5,156 nucleotides of DNA from Cohaesibacteraceae bacterium. Its GTDB lineage: Bacteria; Pseudomonadota; Alphaproteobacteria; Rhizobiales; Cohaesibacteraceae. Positions 1-5,155 of the stretch are shown here, piece by piece. The stretch is from the NCBI GenBank assembly GCA_016764535.1, contig JAESRR010000292.1:1097-6252 (forward strand), written 5' to 3'. The notes under the pieces were generated by a model. It searched no databases. It was given only the letters and a program-made list of their open reading frames with translations, and had not been told where the DNA came from. The number at the start of each line of letters is the position of its first letter. Positions within the stretch are counted from its first letter, which is position 1. A program made the position numbers and the translations under genes.

Positions 1-1070
1 ATGCCCGTGCCAAGCACGACACCCAGTATAGCGAGTACGGCGGCTTCGGTGACAAACAGGGAAAACACCTGCAGGGGGCGTGCACCGATGGCTCTTAAAA
101 TCGCCATCTCCCTGCGCCGTTCATTCAGGCTTCCAAGAATGGAAATGACCATGCCAAAAAAGGCTGTAAATACCACCATCATTGAAATAATAACCAGAGC
201 GGTTTCCGCACTGCCAATCAACGACCATAATTGTGCAAATGCAACGCCCGGCAAAATTGCAGTTACCGGCTCTTGTTTGTAATTATTGATGTATCTTTGC
301 AGCGAAAATGTTCCGATTTTCGATTTCAGACCAATATAGGCCGCGGTGACCACTGTTGGTTCAAAAACCATTTGGCGAACAACTTCCCGACTTCGAATAT
401 CTTTGCCGCGCGGGGCCGCGCCTCCCTGCCAGCCAACATGAATTGCGTCTATGGCTTCCAGCGAAACGTGGACAGTTCTATCAACCTGAGTTCCTGTTGG
501 TGCAAGAATGCCGGAGATGATGAAGGGTTTATCATCATGTTTGGCCCCAAGGGATATCTTGTCGGTGCCATGTGCAACAATGATTTCATCGCCAACACTG
601 TAGTGCAGTTTTTCAGCGACCTGTGAACCAATCACAGTTTCAAACAAATCATTGAATGTTTTACCCTGATCTAAAACCAGGGATATATCCCGGCGATAAC
701 GGTAGTGATCAAAATAACCGGTTGTTGTTCCCATAACGCGAAATCCGCGGTGTGAATCGCCAAGAGAAATCGGCACAATCCATTTAACTTCCGGGCGATT
801 TTTTATGTCATTCAGCGTCTGCATCGACATATTGTTGGTGGCATTACCAATTCTAAAAACGGAATAAAGCAGCAATTGCACATCACCTGATCGCGCACCA
901 ACGATCAAATCCGTGCCCGAAATTGTATTGAGAAAACCTGTTCGCGCACCAACCCGAACCTTTTCCACCCCCAGCAACAGAACCACCGAAAGAGCGATGG
1001 CGACGATGGTTAAGAGCGCGGTTAGTCGTCGGTTTTTGAGACTTTCCCAGGCAAGTTTCATAATAATCAT
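1..1070 (-). CDS. MacB/FtsX-type ABC transporter permease (partial, 3' end outside window)
   Basis: Inner-membrane subunit of an ABC transporter, expected to pair with the ATPase encoded just upstream. The minus frame stays open from ATG at 1070 to the window edge (356 codons, no stop), so the C-terminus is missing. The predicted order is: short cytoplasmic N-terminus with KLAWESLKNRR; TM1 at about residues 18-35; a large periplasmic MacB-type domain to about residue 285; TM2 at about 289-314; then NERRREMAILRAIGA (316-330), the signature cytoplasmic loop of FtsX/MacB/LolC permeases; then the start of TM3. The family usually runs about 380-420 residues, so roughly 30-60 are lost. The start at 1070 is chosen because AGGGAAG lies 8 bases upstream and the ATG overlaps the ATPase stop (ATGA); an in-frame ATG at 1061 is an alternative. 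Context (zur, zrgA) suggests a role in zinc uptake. MacB-type permeases are classically involved in export or mechanotransmission, so the transport direction is inferred from context only. Confidence 0.9.
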   Translation of the reverse strand, partial: MIIMKLAWESLKNRRLTALLTIVAIALSVVLLLGVEKVRVGARTGFLNTISGTDLIVGARSGDVQLLLYSVFRIGNATNNMSMQTLNDIKNRPEVKWIVPISLGDSHRGFRVMGTTTGYFDHYRYRRDISLVLDQGKTFNDLFETVIGSQVAEKLHYSVGDEIIVAHGTDKISLGAKHDDKPFIISGILAPTGTQVDRTVHVSLEAIDAIHVGWQGGAAPRGKDIRSREVVRQMVFEPTVVTAAYIGLKSKIGTFSLQRYINNYKQEPVTAILPGVAFAQLWSLIGSAETALVIISMMVVFTAFFGMVISILGSLNERRREMAILRAIGARPLQVFSLFVTEAAVLAILGVVLGTG

Positions 1071-1804
1071 GACATTAACTTCCCTGATCGGGTCGAACAG
1101 ATATCCTGCAATTGAATAACCCGGCCAAAATGTGTTGCAAGGCGCATGTCATGGCTCACCATGATCAAACAGGCATCTGTTCGCTGTTTTTCTGCAAACA
1201 GCAGCTCCATGAATTTTGCCTGATTGTCTTCATCCAGTGATGAAGTCGGCTCATCTGCAATAATAATTTCGGGAGAGCCGATGAAAGCACGTGCTGCGGC
1301 TACTCTTTGTTGCTGACCAACACTAAGGTCTCTGGTTTTCTGATGGCCAAACTCCTCCGGGTCTACCCCAAGGGCCGTGAGCAACCGGCAGGCTTCGGAG
1401 GTGATGTTGTTGCTATTTTTAATCGCCGCAGCCTTGCGGGTTTTGGAGAAATGCAAAGGCAACAAAACATTGTCGAGTATCGATAAATAGGGCAGCAGAT
1501 TAAACATCTGAAACATGATGCCGGTATGGTCTGCTCTAAACTGGTCACGGCCCGACCCCGAAAGCGAGTTGATCGCTGTTCCCAGAATATTGATTACTCC
1601 CTCACGGGGCACAAGCGTGCCACATATCAACCCCAGCAATGTGGACTTGCCACTGCCGGACGCTCCGGCAAGAAACACCGTTTCGCCGATTGAAATTTTC
1701 AGACAATCAAGGGTCAGCTCAAAGGAGCCTGCGTCAGACCCGAAGGAAAATGCTACATTTTGCATGTCCACTGCGGGCCTTGAAATATTTCTCAACTCAT
1801 CCAT
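1067..1804 (-). CDS. ABC transporter ATP-binding protein, MacB/LolD-like (Zrg zinc system)
   Basis: Cytoplasmic ATPase (245 aa, normal for the LolD/MacB class) that should power the adjacent FtsX-type permease. All ATPase motifs are present in order: Walker A GASGSGKST (47-55), Q-loop Gln99 in MFQMFNLLP, signature LSVGQ (160-164, a variant of LSGGQ with Val for the third residue), Walker B IIIADEP (180-186) with catalytic Glu185, D-loop SSLD (188-191) and H-loop His218 in MVSHD. AAAGGA sits 7 bases before the ATG at 1804, and the gap to the zrgA stop is 18 bp. The stop overlaps the permease start by four bases, indicating translational coupling. ATPases beside DUF2796 proteins belong to the zinc-responsive zrg systems known from Vibrio cholerae. 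The zinc assignment here comes from the neighbours, because the ATPase sequence alone does not show substrate. Confidence 0.93.
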   Translation of the reverse strand: MDELRNISRPAVDMQNVAFSFGSDAGSFELTLDCLKISIGETVFLAGASGSGKSTLLGLICGTLVPREGVINILGTAINSLSGSGRDQFRADHTGIMFQMFNLLPYLSILDNVLLPLHFSKTRKAAAIKNSNNITSEACRLLTALGVDPEEFGHQKTRDLSVGQQQRVAAARAFIGSPEIIIADEPTSSLDEDNQAKFMELLFAEKQRTDACLIMVSHDMRLATHFGRVIQLQDICSTRSGKLMS

Positions 1805-1822
1805 TGAAAAATCCTTTGGCGA

Positions 1823-2407
1823 TTATTGGACAATGGTTGAGAGATCTATCTGACGTGTGCCTTTTGGTATTTCCACTGCCAATTGACCAAAATCGGAAAT
1901 AGCTTCCAGTTCAATTTCTTCAGCATTTGGAAACCTGTCAAAAAACTTTATGCCCATGGTTTTGAGCGCGCCTGGAGATGAACAGATAAACAAATAGCTC
2001 GCATGAAATTCGGCATGCCCCTCATCTTCTTCATGCTCTTCATGCTCTGCTTCACCTTCGGGATGCTCATCTTCGTCATTGTGAAACATAAATTCCGAGC
2101 TGGCAGAGCTCAGCAAACAGCCTGCCGAAAGGGGAAGATCAAACAATTTACCAGGTGCGCCCAGCAACGCCAGCGCCTGCTCTATGCTTTTTTGCTGATC
2201 GGCATTTTCTGCTTTGTGTTCAAACCCGACAATATCGGCCCCCGGGGCTTCCAGTTCCATTAAAAATTTGTTTTTATCAATAGCGATTTTCAACTGGCTG
2301 ACACCGTGCTCGTGGGCATCGTGCTGGCGCACAGGTTCGGCCATCAGCGACGTGGATAATCCAGCTGTCAGAATGGATGAAACGACAAAAAATCTGATTA
2401 CAGACAT
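1823..2407 (-). CDS. zrgA: ZrgA-family periplasmic zinc-binding protein (DUF2796)
   Basis: Exported protein of the DUF2796/ZrgA family, expected to bind zinc in the periplasm and work with the downstream ABC pair. Numbering from the chosen start, residues 1-23 form a Sec signal peptide (Arg5, hydrophobic FFVVSSILTAG, cleavage after SLMA). The mature N-terminus carries HDAHEHG (29-35), followed by the family-typical segment ELEAPGADIVGFEHKA (about 51-66). A His/Asp/Glu-rich stretch at about 109-135 (HNDEDEHPEG... HEEHEEDEGH... H) has at least six histidines and is the obvious metal-binding loop. Cys97 and Cys142 flank this loop and could form a disulfide. Total length is 194 aa, typical for the family. 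The ATG at 2407 is preferred over the one at 2413 because AGGA (2414-2417) abuts the first ATG with no spacing but lies 6 bases before the second. It lies 38 bp after the frame-restored zur stop and 18 bp before the ATPase. Confidence 0.9.
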   Translation of the reverse strand: MSVIRFFVVSSILTAGLSTSLMAEPVRQHDAHEHGVSQLKIAIDKNKFLMELEAPGADIVGFEHKAENADQQKSIEQALALLGAPGKLFDLPLSAGCLLSSASSEFMFHNDEDEHPEGEAEHEEHEEDEGHAEFHASYLFICSSPGALKTMGIKFFDRFPNAEEIELEAISDFGQLAVEIPKGTRQIDLSTIVQ

Positions 2408-2413
2408 GGGCAT

Positions 2414-2417
2414 TCCT
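2414..2417 (-). promoter_or_regulatory. Ribosome binding site that decides the zrgA start
   Basis: AGGA on the minus strand touches the ATG at 2413 directly, too close to serve it, but is 6 bases from the ATG at 2407. The shorter start also leaves a clean signal peptide, so translation most likely begins at 2407. Confidence 0.65.
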
Positions 2418-2445
2418 GGTTTTTATGGATTGTATTGGGGAAGTA

Positions 2446-2921
2446 TCAGGCGGGGGCACATTCCGGGCAAAGGCCAACCATCTCAATCAAACAGTGATCG
2501 AGCTTGAAGTGATTTTGTTGCGCAAATTCGGTGATCATTTTAGAAAGGGCCTCGCCGGCAATTCCGCAACTTGTTCGCAAGAGGAACAATGCAGAAATTG
2601 CGGGGTCTCGCATTTTTCATGGTCGCTGCAGGCAACATAGGCGTTCTTTGACTCCAGACGATGTACCAGTCCAAGTTTCAATAGAACATCCAGCGCCCGA
2701 TAGACCTGCACTGGCTGTATCCGGTCAGCAATTCTGGCAATTCTCTCAACGATTTCATAGGCGCTTATTGCCTTGTGATCCTGCAACAGAATATCCAGGA
2801 CAAGAAGCTGGTTGGCACCAAACTTCTTGCCGGTACTTTCAGCCAAACCGGTAGCGTGGGACTTCGCACGTTTGATGCACACCTCGTGGGAGTGTTTTGA
2901 ACTACGAAAAACCTGACCCAT
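2446..2921 (-). CDS. zur: Zinc uptake regulator Zur (Fur family), interrupted by a C-terminal frameshift
   Basis: Zinc-sensing transcriptional repressor, expected to dimerise on operator DNA when zinc-loaded. As written, the frame from ATG 2921 stops at 2535 after 128 residues. The winged-helix DNA-binding domain covers about residues 35-92, with ISAYEIVERI (52-61) and the recognition region QPVQVYRALDVLLKLG (69-84). Candidate regulatory ligands are His87, Cys98 and His101/Cys104; the first structural CxxC is Cys112/Cys115. After about residue 123 the frame leaves the family pattern. Reading one base back near 2553 restores a convincing tail (EALSKMITEF, then NHFKLDHCLIEMVGLCPECA) with the second CxxC, ending at a TGA at 2446-2448. 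This gives about 158 aa, normal for Zur, and the tail matches the E. coli Zur pattern ending in a CxxC. The lesion is one missing base (or two extra), so this is either a sequencing error or a true pseudogene. A weak GGGA lies 9 bases before the ATG. It is the first gene of the operon, implying autoregulation. Confidence 0.85.
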
Positions 2922-2959
2922 AATTTTGATCCCGAACTTCTAAATAGCGAACCAGCGGG

Positions 2960-2988
2960 AATATAGATTGCAGAATTTTGCATGTCAA
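2960..2988 (-). promoter_or_regulatory. Sigma-70-type promoter of the zur-zrgA-ABC operon
   Basis: On the minus strand TTGACA (2988-2983, perfect -35) is followed after exactly 17 bases by TATATT (2965-2960, five of six matches to the -10 consensus). The start point would fall near 2953, giving a leader of about 32 bases before the zur ATG. The -35 hexamer forms the left end of the long palindrome, so a protein bound there would block the promoter. No second promoter is obvious between zur and zrgA. Confidence 0.8.
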
Positions 2989-3024
2989 CAGATTGTAACG
3001 TAATTACATTACAATCTGTTGACA
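2983..3024. promoter_or_regulatory. 42-bp near-perfect palindrome, probable Zur operator
   Basis: The outer arms TGTCAACAGATTGTAA (2983-2998) and TTACAATCTGTTGACA (3009-3024) are exact reverse complements. The centre continues the symmetry with a single mismatch (2999/3008), so 20 of 21 pairs match around 3003.5. The inner part, TGTAACGTAATTACATTACA (2995-3014), is an A+T-rich dyad of the size and style of proteobacterial Zur boxes. Position is the main argument: it sits immediately upstream of zur and covers the operon -35. The outer arms each end in an outward-facing TTGACA. The minus-strand copy has a good -10 and the plus-strand copy does not. Assignment to Zur is inference from position and symmetry. 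Confidence 0.72.
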
Positions 3025-3149
3025 CATCCCGATCGATACAGCTGGGAGTCTGTCACCTAAAGGGCAATACCCTCGATGCATTCACCGACCGGGTTGCAGA
3101 TCAGTTCAGACGAGAAGCGTAACATTTAAATGCTACGCCGCCCCTCACA
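3025..3149. other. Short intergenic stretch with a possible 3' gene remnant
   Basis: No convincing gene is present. A 46-codon plus-strand frame runs from ATG 2982 (inside the palindrome) to TAA 3120-3122. Its last part reads NTLDAFTDRVADQFRREA, which looks protein-like, but the start lacks a ribosome binding site and would lie within the operator. It might be the tail of a former divergent gene whose 5' part was deleted, or chance. No family was recognised. Confidence 0.25.
3117..3138. repeat. 22-bp inverted repeat downstream of the peptidoglycan-binding-like gene
   Basis: GCGTAACATTT (3117-3127) and AAATGCTACGC (3128-3138) are reverse complements except for one pair that can form a G-U wobble in minus-strand RNA. 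It lies 12 bp past the stop of the minus-strand gene ending at 3150 and could fold after transcription. There is no following U-run on either strand, so a classical intrinsic terminator is not supported. A protein-binding dyad is an alternative. Confidence 0.45.
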
Positions 3150-3180
3150 TCACTTGCTGCAATTGCACAGCGCCTGCATG
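3145..3180 (+). repeat. 36-bp direct repeat, left copy
   Basis: This 36-bp stretch, starting TCACATCACTTGC and ending AGCGCCTGCATG, is identical to 5050-5085 in the same orientation. On the minus strand it encodes the last nine residues (MQALCNCSK) and stop of the gene ending at 3150, plus 5 bp beyond. Identity ends sharply on both sides (3144/5049 and 3181/5086 differ). The left copy looks original because it is in frame with its gene. Confidence 0.9.
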
Positions 3181-3419
3181 GCGGTTTCGACATCGCCATT
3201 CATCGTTCCGCTAATTTTGCCTTTGTAGAATCCGGCGTTCCTGAGCAGTGTTTGTAAAGCTTCTGCGGTTTTGGGATCCCATTTATCAGCGCCCAGCACA
3301 TCCGGGCCACCGAGTTTCATAGATTTTAACTTCTCCAGGAGGGCGCCCGTCCTTTTTTTTCCCAAAATTAATATCCAATCAATTTGCTCAACATTGTCAG
3401 TTCCATTCGAATGCAACAT
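3150..3419 (-). CDS. Small protein with C-terminal peptidoglycan-binding-like domain (possibly truncated)
   Basis: Predicted 89-aa protein. Residues about 46-83 (WDPKTAEALQTLLRNAGFYK, then GKISGTMNGDVETAMQAL) match the PG_binding_1 repeat pattern: LQxxLxxxGFYxGxIxGxxxxxxxxAxxxL. The usual IDG is ISG here. It ends in an unusual CNCSK tail. The first ~40 residues match nothing I recognise, show no signal peptide, and contain an A8 run (GGA AAA AAA AGG, near 3353-3360) where an indel could change frame. An internal ATG at about 3321, preceded by GGAG at a long distance, is an alternative start. No good ribosome binding site precedes ATG 3419. PG_binding_1 domains normally sit at one end of larger envelope proteins, so this may be a 3' remnant whose 5' part was replaced by the A+T-rich segment to its right. 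It diverges from the lyase gene across 111 bp. Confidence 0.5.
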   Translation of the reverse strand: MLHSNGTDNVEQIDWILILGKKRTGALLEKLKSMKLGGPDVLGADKWDPKTAEALQTLLRNAGFYKGKISGTMNGDVETAMQALCNCSK

Positions 3420-3447
3420 TGCGGTCGAATTTTGATTCGTTCGATAT

Positions 3448-3476
3448 TTTACAGATATACCAAATATCTATATATA
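3448..3476 (+). promoter_or_regulatory. Candidate promoter for the alginate-lyase-like gene, with dyad in the spacer
   Basis: TTTACA (3448-3453, five of six to the -35 consensus), a 17-bp spacer, then TATATA (3471-3476, four of six to the -10). The start would fall near 3483, 48 bases before the ATG. Inside the spacer AGATAT (3453-3458) and ATATCT (3464-3469) form a 6-bp dyad separated by five bases, a natural place for a repressor or activator. The region is very A+T-rich, so chance matches are likely. Confidence 0.35.
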
Positions 3477-3530
3477 CGTGCATATCGATTCGCTAATTGA
3501 AGTTGTTCAACACACAGAACAGGATGTTCA

Positions 3531-4865
3531 ATGCTCAAATATTTGGCGATTTTTTCAATCTTTTTTCAAATATTTTCCATTAATTCTGCGCAAGCAGTTT
3601 GCATGTCAAACTGCAAACCCAAACATCCATTGGTTCGCGCAGCCAAAATATTATACCCAGGAAAGATTTGGCCTTCACTTGCCAGCAGAAAAATACATTT
3701 TGATTTATCGCCAGTATTGGCCGACCGTCTTTGCCGTAACACTATTTGGGAAAAGGCATACTCTTATGACATAACAAAATTGAAGATTATGAGCAGTCTA
3801 AAAAATCCAAATGACCTTAGAAAAAGCCCTTATGCAGAAGAACTCATCAACTCTCTAATTTCAGCAACATCAAATTTTCTCGCCACGGAAAACGATGATG
3901 CCGCGAAGTTCGCGATTAAATTAATGTTAGAGTTTGCAACTGCTGATTATCCGAAATTACAACAAAAGAAACGTTGGTCGCACACAATTTCGAGCGGTGC
4001 GTTATTTCTATTTGCAGCGGCTTCTGCATTTCAATTTTTGGAAGATTACGAACACTTCTCCGTCGCTGATCACAGCAAGATAGCACAGTGGCTGGAATCA
4101 AAAATTCTCAATTCCGAAATCCGTAGAAAACGAAATCGAAAATGGCACAGTAAAAATGATGCGATTAGGGGAAATGCAATCAAAAAAAGACGCGACGGTA
4201 TTGTCGTAACTTGTTGTAACTCTTCGCGCTTTGAATCCACCCGATTACAGGTGGACAATGCTCTGTTTGCTGGAGCGGTACTATTCAATAACAAAAGTGC
4301 GTTGAAAGACGCGTTGAACGGTTATTTTGAGGTCCTTAACACATTACGTAAAGACGGAAGCCTACCGTATCAAACAGCACGCGGCAACGCAGCTATCTGG
4401 TATCAAAATTTAGGCGTCAATGTGATGGTTGTAATGGCAGAAATGGCAGCAAATCAAAACATCAATTTATACAACGCCCGCAGTGCAGCCGGTATGACCA
4501 TACACGATGCGATCAACTATCTGGCCAAATCAATTGCTAACCCGGCAATTATTTATCCCTATGCACGACTAAATCTAAACCCGTGGCACAGAGCGTCAGG
4601 CAAAAAAGTAGACCCATTGGATTACCGGAAACAATTCGGTCCCGCAAAGATGGCAAGGTACCAACAAAGTCGCAGTCAGGCGTCTCACTTTCTCGCTTGG
4701 ACAGTTCCCTATTACAAGAGGTTTTCAGAAACACCCAAAGCTATTACTCTTCGAAAGCAATTAATGAAAATAGGATTCGACCCTTCGAGCCCGCCCAGCA
4801 TAGCCCCACTTTACAATGACTACACCGGGGCAAATATGTCTTGTCTATTTAGTCCTCTGGATTAG
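3531..4865 (+). CDS. Exported alginate-lyase-family (AlgL-like, PF05426-type) protein
   Basis: Predicted 444-aa secreted or periplasmic protein with the alpha/alpha-toroid pattern of AlgL polysaccharide lyases, which cleave mannuronate-containing chains by beta-elimination. Residues 1-22 are a Sec signal peptide (Lys3, hydrophobic core, cleavage after AQA). Matches to AlgL recalled from memory are KRWSHTISSGALFLF (147-161), like the RKWALGSLAGAYLRL region; KDGSLPYQTARG (274-285) with Arg284; WYQN with Tyr291, at the spacing of the catalytic Arg and Tyr in AlgL; and FLAWTVPYYKRF (387-398), like FSWLEPYCALY. The AlgL NNHSYW motif with its catalytic His aligns with ESTRLQ (235-240) or, with a gap, VDNALF (241-246). 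Neither has the His, so activity or specificity may differ. The protein is longer than AlgL (about 370 aa). AGGA at 3521-3524, six bases before the ATG, supports the start. The gene is A+T-richer than the zinc operon and has no polysaccharide genes beside it in this window, which suggests acquisition by transfer. Confidence 0.72.
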   Translation: MLKYLAIFSIFFQIFSINSAQAVCMSNCKPKHPLVRAAKILYPGKIWPSLASRKIHFDLSPVLADRLCRNTIWEKAYSYDITKLKIMSSLKNPNDLRKSPYAEELINSLISATSNFLATENDDAAKFAIKLMLEFATADYPKLQQKKRWSHTISSGALFLFAAASAFQFLEDYEHFSVADHSKIAQWLESKILNSEIRRKRNRKWHSKNDAIRGNAIKKRRDGIVVTCCNSSRFESTRLQVDNALFAGAVLFNNKSALKDALNGYFEVLNTLRKDGSLPYQTARGNAAIWYQNLGVNVMVVMAEMAANQNINLYNARSAAGMTIHDAINYLAKSIANPAIIYPYARLNLNPWHRASGKKVDPLDYRKQFGPAKMARYQQSRSQASHFLAWTVPYYKRFSETPKAITLRKQLMKIGFDPSSPPSIAPLYNDYTGANMSCLFSPLD

Positions 4866-5049
4866 TTTAGTTTTCGAAACTACATGAAACAACATTATGA
4901 TTGCCACAATTTGTTGATAGAAAACACAACAATTACAATCAGATAAACAATTTTTATCGATAGCTCCCCGTAATTAACACCAGACAATCTAGTTTTAAAC
5001 TGGTGATTAAAAATGGACTCTCAGGAACGAAGTAGTGGGCATCTCACCT
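4866..5049. other. A+T-rich intergenic region after the lyase gene
   Basis: No coding frame of note was seen. Small dyads are present: TAGTTT/AAACTA (4868-4882, loop TCG) directly after the lyase stop, TTGTTG/CAACAA (4911-4916 and 4927-4932), and ACCAG/CTGGT (4979-4983 and 5000-5004). None is G+C-rich or followed by a T-run, so no intrinsic terminator is claimed. Confidence 0.5.
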
Positions 5050-5085
5050 TCACATCACTTGCTGCAATTGCACAGCGCCTGCATG
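5050..5085 (+). repeat. 36-bp direct repeat, right copy
   Basis: Identical to 3145-3180 over all 36 bases. Here the minus frame for MQALCNCSK is not preceded by coding sequence: a TGA lies two codons upstream. This copy is therefore a displaced fragment of the gene end. The two copies enclose about 1.87 kb containing most of the peptidoglycan-binding-like gene and the whole lyase gene. Confidence 0.9.
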
Positions 5086-5155
5086 CTTCATCTCTTTCGA
5101 TAGTCAAAGGATATGTTCTTCATGCTATGGTTACTTTTATTGAGAGTTCGCTCAT
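5086..5155 (-). pseudogene. ZapA-like N-terminal fragment with in-frame stop
   Basis: On the minus strand ATG 5155 starts MSELSIKVTIA, then TGA (5122-5120), then RTYPLTIERDE in the same frame up to 5087. Together these closely resemble the N-terminus of ZapA, a cytoplasmic activator of FtsZ ring assembly, in the form typical of Bacteroidota (SIKVTIAxRxYPLxIxRxEEE). A single G-to-T change in GGA (Gly) would explain the stop. The resemblance ends at the edge of the 36-bp repeat (5085/5086), so the rest of the gene is absent. The family call is from memory of the pattern, over only about 22 residues. Confidence 0.4.

Noticed and set aside
1..1119. Plus-strand open frames at 1-282, 231-626 and 913-1119
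   Set aside because: They lie opposite the continuous minus-strand permease frame, which has transmembrane segments and the ERRREMAILRAIGA signature. The plus-strand products look like shadows, rich in Arg/Ser/Thr with no domain.
1363..1902. Other frames over the ATPase gene on both strands
   Set aside because: They overlap the fully motif-bearing ATPase and show no ribosome binding sites or family patterns.
2539..2550. Programmed -1 frameshift in zur (AAA before the TGA, with ATGA overlap)
   Set aside because: Slipping at that AAA would keep ARPFL, which does not fit the family, whereas restoring one base earlier gives AEALSK. No true X-XXY-YYZ heptamer is present. A missing base is simpler.
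2003..2854. Plus-strand frames opposite zrgA and zur, and the minus frame 2277-2486
   Set aside because: Their hydrophobic or proline-rich products arise from reading the opposite strand of the His/Glu-rich and Zur coding sequence; no independent evidence supports them.
3019..3047. A plus-strand promoter using TTGACA at 3019-3024
   Set aside because: The hexamer 17 bases downstream is CTGGGA and neighbouring spacings are no better, so no -10 supports it.
3916..4734. Minus-strand frames 3916-4101, 4070-4294 and 4549-4734, and the plus frame 4583-4819
   Set aside because: All are nested in the lyase gene, which has a signal peptide, ribosome binding site and family motifs along its whole length.
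4868..4882. Intrinsic terminator after the lyase gene
   Set aside because: The TAGTTT/AAACTA stem is only six A+T-rich pairs with no following T-run.
3145..5085. Integron cassette (attC sites) or insertion sequence explanation for the 36-bp repeats
   Set aside because: The repeats lack attC core sites, are direct rather than inverted, and no transposase or integrase frame lies between them.
5120..5122. TGA recoded as glycine (alternative genetic code) in the ZapA-like fragment
   Set aside because: The 444-codon lyase frame and the zinc genes contain no in-frame TGA, and TGA serves as the terminator of the ATPase gene, so the standard code applies here.
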